Below, piece after piece: positions 1-8,912 of a DNA stretch of 64,000 nt. The DNA lies in contig JADJNF010000003.1 of NCBI GenBank assembly GCA_016714445.1, positions 407,602-471,601 of the forward strand, written 5' to 3'. The stretch is from Saprospiraceae bacterium (GTDB lineage: Bacteria; Bacteroidota; Bacteroidia; Chitinophagales; Saprospiraceae). How positions within the stretch are numbered: position 1 is the stretch's first letter; every line of letters starts with the position of its first letter. The position numbers and the translations under genes were made by a program. Below the pieces are notes generated by a model. That model was not told the DNA's origin. It saw only the letters and a program-made list of their open reading frames with translations, and ran no database searches.

Positions 1-630
1 TTTGCTGACGCATATCAAGCAAGATCAGTAGCGTATCTCAAAAGTGGAGATTTTATCACTTGGAAAAAATTAATTGATAAGGCTGTAGAATTTAAGCCAA
101 AAGACTGGTTGGGATATAGAGGTTGGTGTAGGTATCAATTTTTCAAAGATTATGATGGAGCAATAAAAGATATAGAAAAATTAGATTCTTTAATTAATTA
201 TGATTTAGGACATTCAGCTAATGGTGATTACCATTTAAATATTGCAAAAGCAATTTGTTATAAGGCTAAGGGAGAAAGTTTAAGAGCTATAGAGATAATT
301 AAACAGCAACTTGCTAATGAAAAACACAATGTTGGAATTTATGATTATCTTCATTTGGGAGTATTGTATCTGGAAAATAAACAATTCAAGGATGCCATTC
401 TTTATTTAGAAATGCAAGAAAAGAAAAACGATTTATCTGAAAATAGATTTTACAAGGCGCTAGCTTATAAAGAATTAGGCCAAATAGAAGAATGTCGAAA
501 GAATTTAGAATTAGCTCAACAGCTATATGTAAAAAATGTCAGAATGGATGACCCATATTGTATACCTTGTGACAAAATATATTTAAAACAAATTGAAGAT
601 GAAGTAAAAGCGGTTGCCAACAAAGGCTAA
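1..630 (+). CDS. TPR-repeat protein, 5' end outside window
   Basis: The reading frame is open from the first base of the window, so the gene starts upstream and only the last 209 codons are seen. The protein is made of short amphipathic helix pairs typical of tetratricopeptide repeats: an aromatic pair around YQFFKDYDGAIKDIEKL, then IAKAICYKAKGESLRAIEI, then a third pair around YLENKQFKDAILYLE, then FYKALAYKELGQIEECRKN. TPRs mediate protein-protein contacts, and nothing here shows a catalytic function. There is no transmembrane segment in the visible part. A putative start at 109 is a TTG inside this frame and should not be used. No operon partner is visible, because the next gene begins 164 bases downstream. 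The TPR call is good, but the role is unknown. Confidence 0.8.
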   Translation, partial: FADAYQARSVAYLKSGDFITWKKLIDKAVEFKPKDWLGYRGWCRYQFFKDYDGAIKDIEKLDSLINYDLGHSANGDYHLNIAKAICYKAKGESLRAIEIIKQQLANEKHNVGIYDYLHLGVLYLENKQFKDAILYLEMQEKKNDLSENRFYKALAYKELGQIEECRKNLELAQQLYVKNVRMDDPYCIPCDKIYLKQIEDEVKAVANKG

Positions 631-794
631 AATGCCCATAGCTGTTATTCGGTCGCTACAGCATTTAGCCAAACCGCTGGCTATCATTTTAATAAACAGC
701 TTTCGATTGACCGTTACATATTTTCTTAGCAAAATGAATTTGGCAAAAGACGATATACTCATTTGATACAAACTTTACATTTAAATTTTCGTAA

Positions 795-1232
795 GTGAAA
801 AACCTAATTATCCTTTCGTTATTGACACTTGTCTGGGGAACAACTTTTTGCCAGGATATTTCAAATACATCAGACGAATCCATCAGAAAAATTATTAACG
901 ATAAAAATGCATCATACAACAGGCAAGATTGGTCAGGCATGAAAAAGTTTCATTCTGACAGTATAAAAGTTTATGAGTTTCCAAATTCACTAAGGGACTC
1001 AACAGCGGATGCCTTAATTGCCCGCTACCCTAAAACATTTGCAAAATATCCAAAGAATAAAATAGAGACAATAGACATAACTATTATTGGGAATAAGGCA
1101 ATAATCAAAGATAAAGTAACAGGTAGAGGCGAACCATTCTATGCGGTAAACATTTACGAATTTGACAACAATAAAATTGTAAAGATTTGGTTTATTTCAA
1201 ACTCTTCAACAACACAAAGACCAAAAAATTGA
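795..1232 (+). CDS. Secreted SnoaL/NTF2-like domain protein
   Basis: This 145-residue protein begins at a GTG codon with a signal peptide (MKNLIILSLLTLVWGTTFCQ) and probable cleavage after about residue 20. The rest resembles the SnoaL/NTF2-like fold: an N-terminal helix (SIRKIINDKNASYNRQDW) in the position of the usual 'aayN..D.....f' motif, then alternating strands ending in IYEFDNNKIVKIWFI, the typical last two strands. Such domains are small cone-shaped folds used as isomerases, hydrolases or binding modules, and sequence alone does not say which. The gene stands alone between long non-coding stretches. GTG is chosen because it puts the signal peptide at the N terminus and no ATG lies near. 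The fold is moderately certain and the function unknown. Confidence 0.65.
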   Translation: MKNLIILSLLTLVWGTTFCQDISNTSDESIRKIINDKNASYNRQDWSGMKKFHSDSIKVYEFPNSLRDSTADALIARYPKTFAKYPKNKIETIDITIIGNKAIIKDKVTGRGEPFYAVNIYEFDNNKIVKIWFISNSSTTQRPKN

Positions 1233-1345
1233 CTAATGTGTAAAAAAAAAACGGCAGCAAACAGCTAAGCGTTCGTCGTGTCCGGCGTACATGCGATTTT
1301 AGTGGCAACCCAATGACAACAGCATAAACCTTGAAAATTCAGACA

Positions 1346-2434
1346 ATGAACATACCAACAGTTATATTTTTTCTAAACATTTTGACCCTGTTGACTTCCT
1401 GCAAAGGGCAGACAACAACACAATCTGAAAATGCAGCCAATTCAACGTCAATCGGTGACACAGTAAATGAGCTTGGAAAAGACATAGAACTTGTTTATCA
1501 AGACAAGAAGGACAATTATTGGTTTGCGTGCAGGAACGATGGAGTGTATAAATATGATGAAAAAAAAATCATTCATTTTACAACCAAAGATGGCTTGACT
1601 AGCAATAGTATTGGAGAAATAAGGGAAGATAAATCGGGAAACATTTATTTTATTACTGGTAATGGTATTTGTCAATTTAACGGAAAGACTTTTAGAGCGT
1701 TAAAAGAAAAATCTGGTGTTGACAACGATTGGAAATTAAATCCCAATGACATTTGGTTTAAAAGTTCAGAATATGACGGTTTTGTTTACAGATTTGATGG
1801 CGAAAATTTATTGAAACTAAAAGTTCCAAAAATCAAAACCGGAGAAGATTATATTTCAAAACATCCAAACTATGCTAACCCTTATGCGATTTTTTGTGTT
1901 TACACTGACAGTAAAGAAAATATTTGGTTTGGTACTGCAACTTTAGGTGCTTTCCGCTACAACGGAAAATCATTTGATTGGATAATTGAAGATGACGTAA
2001 CAGAACTACACGATGGACCAGCCAATGGTGTTCGTTCAATTTTAGAAGATAAAAATGGAGATTTTTGGTTTAATTCGGCATATCGTTATACCATATATGA
2101 CACCGCCTCAATGCCAAATAATCAACAGGACAAATCAACATTTTATAAGAGAACAAAAAGTATAGGTAGTTTAGACGGAAGTAAAAACAATGATTTTACT
2201 GAATACTTATCTATCACAAAGGACAATAACAATAATTTATGGTTTGTACCTTACGATACTGGAGTATGGAAGTATGACGGAATAAAAATCACTCATTACC
2301 CAGTTCAAATCAACTCTAAGGAGATAAAATTATTTTCTATTTACAAAGACAATAAAGGAACCTTATGGCTTAGAACACAAGAGTATGGATTGTGGAAATT
2401 TAACGGACAGACTTTTGTGCAATTTAGAATATGA
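1346..2434 (+). CDS. Lipoprotein with two-component-regulator-type propeller repeats
   Basis: The start is placed at the ATG at 1346 rather than the TTG at 1331, because it gives a clean lipoprotein signal (MNIPTVIFFLNILTLLTSC) with lipobox LTSC and a CKGQ mature N terminus. The mature part (about 340 residues) consists of repeated blades of the pattern 'D.. .N.WF.....GVY.YDG..F..' (for example YQDKKDNYWFACRNDGVYKY, DSKENIWFGTATLGAFRYNG and DNNNNLWFVPYDTGVWKYDG), which match the Reg_prop propeller repeats of Bacteroidota hybrid sensor proteins. There is no kinase or transmembrane region after the propeller, so this is a free-standing sensor-like or binding lipoprotein, not a regulator. It stands alone in the variable left part of the window. 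The ligand is unknown. Confidence 0.7.
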   Translation: MNIPTVIFFLNILTLLTSCKGQTTTQSENAANSTSIGDTVNELGKDIELVYQDKKDNYWFACRNDGVYKYDEKKIIHFTTKDGLTSNSIGEIREDKSGNIYFITGNGICQFNGKTFRALKEKSGVDNDWKLNPNDIWFKSSEYDGFVYRFDGENLLKLKVPKIKTGEDYISKHPNYANPYAIFCVYTDSKENIWFGTATLGAFRYNGKSFDWIIEDDVTELHDGPANGVRSILEDKNGDFWFNSAYRYTIYDTASMPNNQQDKSTFYKRTKSIGSLDGSKNNDFTEYLSITKDNNNNLWFVPYDTGVWKYDGIKITHYPVQINSKEIKLFSIYKDNKGTLWLRTQEYGLWKFNGQTFVQFRI

Positions 2435-2570
2435 AAGAAGAGCAGCCACTCACAACTAAGTTTTCCTGGTGTGCGAAGCACAAGCTATGAATCCGCGTCA
2501 GGCGAAGAACTGTACCTTCGGTAGTCCGTCTGTGCAGTCGGATAAACTCTGTCAGACTTTCATTTTTGGC

Positions 2571-2650
2571 GCAAGTTTGCAACTTGTGCCTAAATCACCA
2601 CGCTGCGGATGAATATTAGTACCTGACTTTCACTCCTTTGAATAAATTAG
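2571..2650 (+). repeat. Direct repeat, copy 1 (upstream of the DUF2971 gene)
   Basis: An approximately 80-bp block that recurs at 3630-3710. It opens with the palindrome CAAGTTTGCAACTTG, followed by GTGCCTAAATCACC, and includes shared CTGACTTTCAC text. Copies differ by scattered substitutions. The 2807-3538 gene lies between the two copies. Confidence 0.75.
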
Positions 2651-2806
2651 TCCGAATTGCTTTCACTCTCCATATAACTTGTTTTATAACAAGTTGTACA
2701 GCTATCATTTTAGTCGTACATTTACTATTCCAGACAAAAATAATGTATATGACATCAGATTGCTTCGTATACTCGAACTTTAATAACATTTAAAATAACA
2801 ATATTT

Positions 2807-3538
2807 ATGTATAAAGAATGCTATATGTTTGACACACCAGATAGTAATACCACTATTTGGAGGTACATTGATTTCCCTAAATTTGTGGACCTAATCACAA
2901 GTAATAAATTATTCTTTTGTCGTTCAGATAATTTTGAAGACCCATACGAAGGAATATTTCAATTAAGAGATCATGAAGAAACTAAAGTAATGCTCCAAAA
3001 TCAAAAACTAACCAAAAAGTTCTATTTTCTTAATTGCTGGCATATTAATGAACATCAATCTGATGCAATGTGGAAGATATTCCTTAACACAAAAAACGGA
3101 ATTGCTATAAAATCGAAAGTTGGAAATGTAATTGAAAGTTTCAAAAACTCGCAAGATGATATTTATATCGGGAAAGTGAATTATAGGGATTTCGAAAAGG
3201 TATCGTTTACAGACCTTATATTTGAATCTCAGAATCTAATTAAAAATGGACATCGCAGTATTAATCAGTTCAATTATAAGAGAATTAGTTTTGAACATGA
3301 AAAAGAATTGCGATTATTCTATATTGACACCCCAATTCCACATGTGACTAAAAATGAAACTCCAAGAGATCCTTTAACTGAAAAATACATTTCTGTAGAT
3401 ATAAAGAAATTAATTAATGAAATAGTGATTGCTCCTTTTGCAGATATTTGGTTTCAGAAAATGGTTAAAAGATTGTTACAAAATTTAGGACTTCATTTTG
3501 AAATTATTCAATCGAATCTGTACATGCTGAAAGAATAA
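2807..3538 (+). CDS. DUF2971 family protein
   Basis: A 243-residue soluble protein with no signal peptide or membrane segment, starting at ATG. It shows the layout of the DUF2971 family: an N-terminal W-R-Y-I-D with FVDLITSNKLFFCRSDNFEDPYEG (the 'L....L.F.....FNDPFEG' motif), a central 'F.NCWH.NEH.SDAMWKIF' segment (CFS...MW..Y in the family), and the C-terminal 'Y......F.HE.ELRLF' strand followed by IVIAPFAD. These proteins are often encoded in defence or mobile regions, but no activity is established to my knowledge. The gene is solitary and bracketed by two direct copies of an ~80-bp repeat (2571-2650, 3630-3710), suggesting that it came as a discrete unit. Family assignment is confident; function is not. 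Confidence 0.75.
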   Translation: MYKECYMFDTPDSNTTIWRYIDFPKFVDLITSNKLFFCRSDNFEDPYEGIFQLRDHEETKVMLQNQKLTKKFYFLNCWHINEHQSDAMWKIFLNTKNGIAIKSKVGNVIESFKNSQDDIYIGKVNYRDFEKVSFTDLIFESQNLIKNGHRSINQFNYKRISFEHEKELRLFYIDTPIPHVTKNETPRDPLTEKYISVDIKKLINEIVIAPFADIWFQKMVKRLLQNLGLHFEIIQSNLYMLKE

Positions 3539-3629
3539 AAAGGATGTAATACGAAAAGCTGAAAATTGAGTTTGAGACCGACTGTAGTCTATTTTTTGGA
3601 TATGCAGAAGTATGTTGCTCATTTTAGAC

Positions 3630-3710
3630 GCAAGTTTGCAACTTGTGCCTAAATCACCCCTCTGCAAATGAATGGTGGTACATGACTTTCACCCCGTTGG
3701 ATAGATTAAT
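3630..3710 (+). repeat. Direct repeat, copy 2 (downstream of the DUF2971 gene)
   Basis: Second copy of the block at 2571-2650, in the same orientation, again beginning with CAAGTTTGCAACTTG and the CCTAAATCACC text. The two copies bracket the DUF2971 gene at a period of about 1.06 kb. Confidence 0.75.
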
Positions 3711-4528
3711 CCTACGGGGTGAAAAACGAATTTTGGTTTTGTATGGAGATATCGTCAGGTGTCTTGAGTATCCCTGTTACTATGCAAGGTGATTACATTG
3801 GCTTTAGTAGGACTTTTTCATGATTTTAAAACATTGAGTGAGCCAATTCCCTTTGATGGTGCAAGTTTCAGGACAGTATAGGGCAGACTTGTCTGCACAG
3901 TATCGGACAGACTTGTCTGCCCAGTATCGGGCAGACATATGCAACTTGTGACCTTAATACTTAAACCTTATCTTCCAGATCTTTAGATGCTCCGATTCAC
4001 GTATTTCTACTTACACAAACATCCCGTATTTATACGCTATTCTGTCAGGCAAAATAGCAGGATGTTAGCGTCGTGATTTATTTGATGGAAAAGGTGATGC
4101 TGAAAATCAGTCCGATCATTTTGTATCCGGAAAAGAAAGGGATAATGGACAAAATAATACAAAATCCGGTGTAATAATTGTTGGCTTTACTTTGGGTTTT
4201 GTATATTTGTGGTGGTGAATTGCAGTTGGAAATTATCAAACCCCAAAAGCCAACTAAAAACCCAAAATTTATTTCCACCATTCATAAATAATTCTATATT
4301 TGCCTAAGCGAAATGAAATAGATATTTGGGTGATTGGTGGAGGTGGATTTTCTTACTTTTTGAATTATCGTGCATCAATGAATCAAAAACGTTTCAATGC
4401 GAATCTTATTAACAAACTTTCGTATTTTTATATATTTAATATGAATTGTAAGTCAATGAATTGTAAAGGTATTTTAAAAATGGATGTGCGTATAGCAAAA
4501 CGTTAGCTTCCAGTCGAAGAGAAAAATT
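3711..4528. other. Non-coding stretch without a supported gene
   Basis: Apart from the three-unit tandem repeat at 3874-3945, nothing convincing was found. Two short open frames (4078-4281 minus and 4300-4506 plus) have low-complexity, AT-driven translations with no family resemblance and were left out. The base composition jumps between GC-richer palindromic text and AT-rich text, as in other accessory intergenic DNA of this window. Confidence 0.5.
3874..3945. repeat. Three tandem 24-bp palindromic units
   Basis: Three head-to-tail units at 3874-3897, 3898-3921 and 3922-3945. Each begins CAGTAT, and the first two contain the perfect inverted repeat GCAGACTTGTCTGC or the near copy ACAGACTTGTCTGC. 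The third degenerates after GGGCAGACA. There is no gene within about 330 bp on either side. Confidence 0.85.
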
Positions 4529-4573
4529 CCTTCGAAAATCTAATGCCGAAATTTGGCATTAGATTTTCGAAGG
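4529..4573. promoter_or_regulatory. Perfect 19-bp inverted repeat just before a T9SS gene
   Basis: The left arm at 4529-4547 and right arm at 4555-4573 are exact reverse complements around a 7-base loop. The right arm ends 16 bases before the ATG of the gene at 4590, so the hairpin would form in the 5' leader and sit close to its ribosome-binding region. On the minus strand the stem is followed by a T-rich run, so it could also act as a terminator for transcription coming from the right. No second copy was noticed in the window. Confidence 0.7.
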
Positions 4574-4589
4574 CGCAAAAACAAAAAAG

Positions 4590-7307
4590 ATGAAATATTT
4601 ATTTGGTATTTTGTTCCTGCTCTCCGTTGCATTGGTGCACGGCCAAGCGCGACTTGAATTTGATTTTAATGAAGCTCCCGGTGGTTATGATACCTATGAA
4701 ATGGCTTCAATAGACGGGAGAATATATTTTATGACACAGGTAGGGTCAAAGTCGTTTCGGGCGGTCATGTATGATCCTGCTACTAACCAACATCAAGTGC
4801 TGAACGCAGAAACACCGTTTTGTGCAGAAGGTGGAAGTTACCAATTTCAAGGGTATAAAGGCGATGTGTTTTATATTTTTGATGGCTTGTACAGGTATCA
4901 TCCGCCAACCGGTGAAGTAATAAAGGTGCTGGATAATTGGATGACTGAATTTTTTATCTATCAAGATAGGTTGATTTGTACGTACTCGGATGGGAGTGTC
5001 GGATTGTTGGACTTGACCACCAACCAATGGGATACACTCGATTTCTCAAGCATTGGTGTTCCAAATAATCAGCTTTTTGCATACGGGTATCAGGGATTAA
5101 AAAACTCTTTCTTTTTTTTAGCGGGTAAGAATAACCAATATTACGTAGTTCGTTATAATCTGGATAATAAAATGGTAACACGCATTCCAAGACCCGCGTC
5201 ACAAGGCTCTAGCCAAGCTTATCAGAATATTTTACAGGTTTGCGATGGCCAATTATTTGCGGCATTTGGTTATTACCTTGCTTCGAATTATTCGATTTCT
5301 GTTTACAATGAGCAAAATAATCTATTTGAGGCGGTGAGCGGTGTGAAGGCCACGCGCATGGCTTGTGTACAGGAAAAACTTTATGCTTGTGATTTTTCCG
5401 CAAATGGTCCTATGTTAAGTGTCAAAAGAGATTCTGCCGGGCAGCTTATTCCAAAAACACATCGGCTCTATCCCGGCGGTATCGGCGCTGTAAATAATCT
5501 CTTTAAGGTTGATACCACCCTTTATGTCCTAAACCACCGGGATCACAAAGGTTTATATCGTTTCCACGATGCAATAGAAACATTTCAGCGTATTGATCCG
5601 GTATCTGAAAACATCATTGAGTCACAAACGCATCATGGTATTTCTGGTATTGCCTCTACATTGTATTTTATTGGTAGTGCAGCCGACCGATCTCGTCAAT
5701 TGATGCGTTACTCAATTACAGATACCGCAGTCTCCGAAGCCCTGTACTTGCTAAAACCAAATCTCGGAACATTTATCAGAAATTTTACTAAGCTAGGCGG
5801 TAAAGGCTATTTTTTGGGTATAACAGAGTTGTACAATCAAAGCTATACGAACGGAACCGGATTGCTCGTCGAGTTCGATACCACTGCAACATCTCAACAT
5901 CGTATATTAAATAGCCAACTAGGTATTGATACCATTTTGCCGAGTACATATCTAACTTCTATCGATTCTGATCTTTTTCTCACACATGTTGGTGTACAAG
6001 GCCAGAGATATGCTTTGGCGCGGTATATTCCGAACATAGGCCTGAAAACATATTTGCCCGGCAATGCCACCATATTGCCTTTTCTGGTAAAATACCAAGA
6101 TGCCGTGTATATGATGAGTGGCACCAATCTATACCGTTATCTTCCTGCCACAGATACGGTTGAGTTGGCGATGGCTTTTGCAAATCCTAATGTAGATTGG
6201 ATTGGAGCCGACGCCAATTATTTGTATTATTTTATGGATGAAAAGCTCATGCGATTTAATGGACTAAATCATGTTTTGGTAAGTGATAGTATCGATCGGA
6301 TTTATCCTGGCCTGAATGTAAGCTTATTATCTCCATTTATTTTCAATGGTAAATTGTATTGTGGCGTTAGGACAACTTCATTGCCAGGTGCATTAGAAAT
6401 AGACCTCACAACAGGAGCAAAGCATATCATGAGCTTGGATTCAAACGGTATCGGGAGTGTACCGATGATCGGAGTTCATGAAGGGAAAATTTACATTGGT
6501 ACCAATTTTAATCGCGGCTTGAAAGAATACGACCCTGCCACCAAACTATTGCGCAATATTAGCCCAACAAATAGTATCCGTACGGCAGGATATTTTTCGT
6601 TCGGAACCAAATTTATAGCTGAAGTTTTTGACAGCCTCAGTGGCTGGGAAATGCATGAAATAGATTTAGCTACTGGCAATCACCAGCTATTAGTTGATGT
6701 ATTTCAGGGGTATTGTTCAAGTTATATTTCTAACCCATTGGTTTTTAATGATAAATTTTACTTTTCAGCAGATGATGGCTTGCACGGCCATGAGCTTTGG
6801 TCGTATCGTTCCTGCTTTCAGGCAAATATCACCGCCCAAACTACCACTCTTGGCCAAAACACAGGCTCTGCATCAGTGACCACCATCGGTGGCTCTGCGC
6901 CATTCACCTACCAATGGAGCAACGGTGCTTCAACTGCCAATATTGACAGCCTAGCACACGGCTTTTACCTTGTAACTATCACTGATGCTGCAGGTTGCCA
7001 AAGCAGTTTAAATGTTTATATTGATCAACTCGTCAGCTTCGTGCTACAGGCAGAGACTATGCAGTTGCGCGTGTATCCAAATCCGTTTGGACAGCGCTTG
7101 ACGCTTGAAGCGATACATATAGAAAAGGAAAACAACTTCAGTGTACAACTCATTGATTTGCAAGGCCGCATGATCACCACTCGCAATTGGAATAGTGCCA
7201 GTCCGCTTGTATTGGATGGTCTTGACTTGCCATCTGGCGTCTATTTTTTGCGCCTTCAGCAAATGTCAAATGGTGCTTCGCGCACGGTGAAGGTGGTTTG
7301 TGATTAA
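4590..7307 (+). CDS. Large secreted protein with T9SS C-terminal sorting domain
   Basis: This is a 905-residue protein with signal peptide MKYLFGILFLLSVALVHGQ. Residues ~25-750 are repeated beta-rich segments of the type 'DGRIYFMTQ...', 'GKLYCGV...', 'NDKFYFSADDGLHGHELW' that resemble the ELWxxDGT/hyalin-like repeats of large Bacteroidota surface proteins. Residues ~757-815 form a SprB-like repeat (GGSAPFTYQWSNGAS ... LVTITDAAGCQS). The last ~80 residues are a type A sorting domain: LRVYPNPFG, then QLIDLQGRMI, then LPSGVYFLRL. By family knowledge this sends the protein through the type IX secretion system to the cell surface. No catalytic motif is seen, so the role is more likely structural or binding. 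It is a single gene preceded by a strong hairpin (4529-4573). Confidence 0.85.
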   Translation: MKYLFGILFLLSVALVHGQARLEFDFNEAPGGYDTYEMASIDGRIYFMTQVGSKSFRAVMYDPATNQHQVLNAETPFCAEGGSYQFQGYKGDVFYIFDGLYRYHPPTGEVIKVLDNWMTEFFIYQDRLICTYSDGSVGLLDLTTNQWDTLDFSSIGVPNNQLFAYGYQGLKNSFFFLAGKNNQYYVVRYNLDNKMVTRIPRPASQGSSQAYQNILQVCDGQLFAAFGYYLASNYSISVYNEQNNLFEAVSGVKATRMACVQEKLYACDFSANGPMLSVKRDSAGQLIPKTHRLYPGGIGAVNNLFKVDTTLYVLNHRDHKGLYRFHDAIETFQRIDPVSENIIESQTHHGISGIASTLYFIGSAADRSRQLMRYSITDTAVSEALYLLKPNLGTFIRNFTKLGGKGYFLGITELYNQSYTNGTGLLVEFDTTATSQHRILNSQLGIDTILPSTYLTSIDSDLFLTHVGVQGQRYALARYIPNIGLKTYLPGNATILPFLVKYQDAVYMMSGTNLYRYLPATDTVELAMAFANPNVDWIGADANYLYYFMDEKLMRFNGLNHVLVSDSIDRIYPGLNVSLLSPFIFNGKLYCGVRTTSLPGALEIDLTTGAKHIMSLDSNGIGSVPMIGVHEGKIYIGTNFNRGLKEYDPATKLLRNISPTNSIRTAGYFSFGTKFIAEVFDSLSGWEMHEIDLATGNHQLLVDVFQGYCSSYISNPLVFNDKFYFSADDGLHGHELWSYRSCFQANITAQTTTLGQNTGSASVTTIGGSAPFTYQWSNGASTANIDSLAHGFYLVTITDAAGCQSSLNVYIDQLVSFVLQAETMQLRVYPNPFGQRLTLEAIHIEKENNFSVQLIDLQGRMITTRNWNSASPLVLDGLDLPSGVYFLRLQQMSNGASRTVKVVCD

Positions 7308-7553
7308 AGCATATTTTAGGATTTCAATGAGTGATCCGGAGCGAAAAAATTTGATACTGAACGAACCATTTTTTTAAAACAGCACAACAACAAATCCACA
7401 ACTCATCAAACCAACAACCATTTGCCGTAAATCGGCATACAAAAACCCAGATTTTGAACAAGTTGAACGAGAAGTATTGCGACAGCTTAAGAAATTTGTA
7501 TTGTAGAACAACGATCTAATAAAAGTTTACTGACAAAAGCCCAAAAACTACCA

Positions 7554-8450
7554 CTAATTCCTAAACTTCCTCCCCACTGTTTCCAAAGCCAAAGCCAAAC
7601 TCTCCCGCCAATAGCTCCATGTATGACCACCGTCTCTCACCCTAAACTCTACAGGGATCTTTTTCTCTTTCATGATTTTTATGAGATCCATATTGTTTTG
7701 AATCAAAAAATCATCGTCACCACAGTCGATCGTAAAACCAGGTAATCCCGGCACTCGCCAATCCTGTGGTGCCTGATATACATCCATGGCTTTGATCATT
7801 TCCTGGATAGAGTTGGCTTTATAAGTCGCATGATAGCCATCGGCCTGGCGTTTTCCCCACAATCTGATATACACATCTTCAAACATCTGGTTTGGTTTTT
7901 CGCCTGCTTTTAATGGCGCTATATCCAGAAATGCACCACTCATGGCATAACAGTAGCTGAAAAGATCTTTGTGTCTGATCGCATGATAGACGCTGCCATA
8001 TCCACCCATCGATAGACCTGCTATGGCTCTGTAGTTGCGATTTTTATAGATGCGATAGTTGGACTCCACATCCGGCATCAACTCATTGATAAAATAATCT
8101 TCCCACATCACAGATTTATCATAATTATTCTGATAAAAAGCATCCGTAAATCCTTCCGTCATAACGATGATCATTTCTGGCGCTTCTCCTGTAGCGAAGG
8201 CTTTATTTGCTATGGTGGCTACTTCTCCTTTATTGACCCAATCTGTATAGTCGCCCCACATGCCATGAAAAAGGTATAATACAGGATAACTTCTAGTGGA
8301 CTTTTCATAAGAAGGCGGCAGGTAGATGGAGTAACTCACATCCTTGTTCAGTACCTTACTTTTATTGGTGATGGATAGGACGTTTCCTGTTTGGCCGAAG
8401 GAAAAAAGACTTATTAAGGTGAATGTTAGGGATATTAGGTATTTGGACAT
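7554..8450 (-). CDS. CE1-type secreted esterase (putative feruloyl/acetyl esterase)
   Basis: A 298-residue alpha/beta-hydrolase with signal peptide MSKYLISLTFTLISLFSFGQ. It has the features of the putative esterase family (PF00756, CAZy CE1-like): YLPPSYEKS and PVLYLFHGMWGDYTDW near the N terminus (oxyanion region), the nucleophile elbow GLSMGG with Ser147, an acidic residue in IDCGDDDFL (around 245-247), and His276 in GGHTW. Such enzymes remove feruloyl or acetyl groups from xylan side chains or hydrolyse other carboxylic esters. The substrate cannot be fixed from sequence. It lies ~3.4 kb from the end of the xylan locus, separated by accessory DNA, so a role in xylan de-esterification is plausible but only inferred. 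Confidence 0.85.
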   Translation of the reverse strand: MSKYLISLTFTLISLFSFGQTGNVLSITNKSKVLNKDVSYSIYLPPSYEKSTRSYPVLYLFHGMWGDYTDWVNKGEVATIANKAFATGEAPEMIIVMTEGFTDAFYQNNYDKSVMWEDYFINELMPDVESNYRIYKNRNYRAIAGLSMGGYGSVYHAIRHKDLFSYCYAMSGAFLDIAPLKAGEKPNQMFEDVYIRLWGKRQADGYHATYKANSIQEMIKAMDVYQAPQDWRVPGLPGFTIDCGDDDFLIQNNMDLIKIMKEKKIPVEFRVRDGGHTWSYWRESLALALETVGRKFRN

Positions 8451-8579
8451 TTTGTTGGGTGTTTTAATGGTGGTAATGGGTGGTAAATATACGGATGTTA
8501 GGGGTAATAATTATGGTTTACTTATTAAATTTTAGGTTTCAAAAATTTAAAAATGGGTTTTCAATTTAATATTGATTCT

Positions 8580-8705
8580 ACTCCGAAAAGTGTTTGACAG
8601 AAATATAAGAAAATTACCATCTTCTACTAAACAGATAATCAACGGTTTCCCTTTAGGGTGCAGGGTAAAAACGGTTGATTATCTAATTTTGAGTATTTTC
8701 GGAGT
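8580..8705. repeat. Nested palindromic element, copy 1
   Basis: An inner palindrome at 8634-8683 has arms starting GATAATCAAC and ending GTTGATTATC around a core containing CCCTTTAGGGTGCAGGGTA. Outer arms ACTCCGAAAA (from 8580) and TTTTCGGAGT (to 8705) are also reverse complements. The core and architecture recur at 18139-18188 with different but still paired arm bases. No ORF is inside. Confidence 0.8.
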
Positions 8706-8803
8706 GGCATTAGCCTTCCATTGTTCATCATGATTAAATTAGTACACTTATTTTTTAACTATCAGCTTTAGTCTGGTTTTGTCGCTCGAGCCGCGACTGG
8801 CTT

Positions 8804-8912
8804 TTACTTTTTTTTCCGCAAAAAAAGTAAACAACCCGCCTGACCACTTTATGATAGTCGGGCAGGAAAAACTCCCAATACAAAAAACCTGCTTGCCTCG
8901 AAGCAGGCAAGC
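8804..8912. repeat. Cluster of hairpins and REP-like palindromes
   Basis: An A/T hairpin occupies 8804-8830 (11-bp stem). A GC-rich imperfect palindrome at 8835-8866 (CCCGCCTGACC...GTCGGGCAGG) is related to 23708-23739. A CCTGCTT/AAGCAGG stem with overlapping GCTTGCCT/AGGCAAGC arms lies at 8888-8912. A minus-strand open frame across this region (8755-8961) is made of this repeat text and is not a real gene. The remaining ~400 bp to the next gene (8913-9313) shows nothing I can name. Confidence 0.7.

Noticed and set aside
3874..3945. CRISPR array
   Set aside because: The units are directly tandem with no unique spacers, and no cas genes are present.
4078..4506. Open frames 4078-4281 (minus) and 4300-4506 (plus)
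   Set aside because: Short, no recognisable domain, no ribosome-binding context, and placed in composition-shifting intergenic DNA.
631..4589. Integron-like cassette array (small spaced genes with palindromic text between)
   Set aside because: Core-site pairs of attC type could not be matched consistently at the gene ends, and no integrase is in the window.
7368..7506. Open stretch ending FEQVEREVLRQLKKFVL before a stop
   Set aside because: It looks protein-like but has no start codon, is about 44 codons long, and cannot be tied to a family; could be a gene-end remnant.
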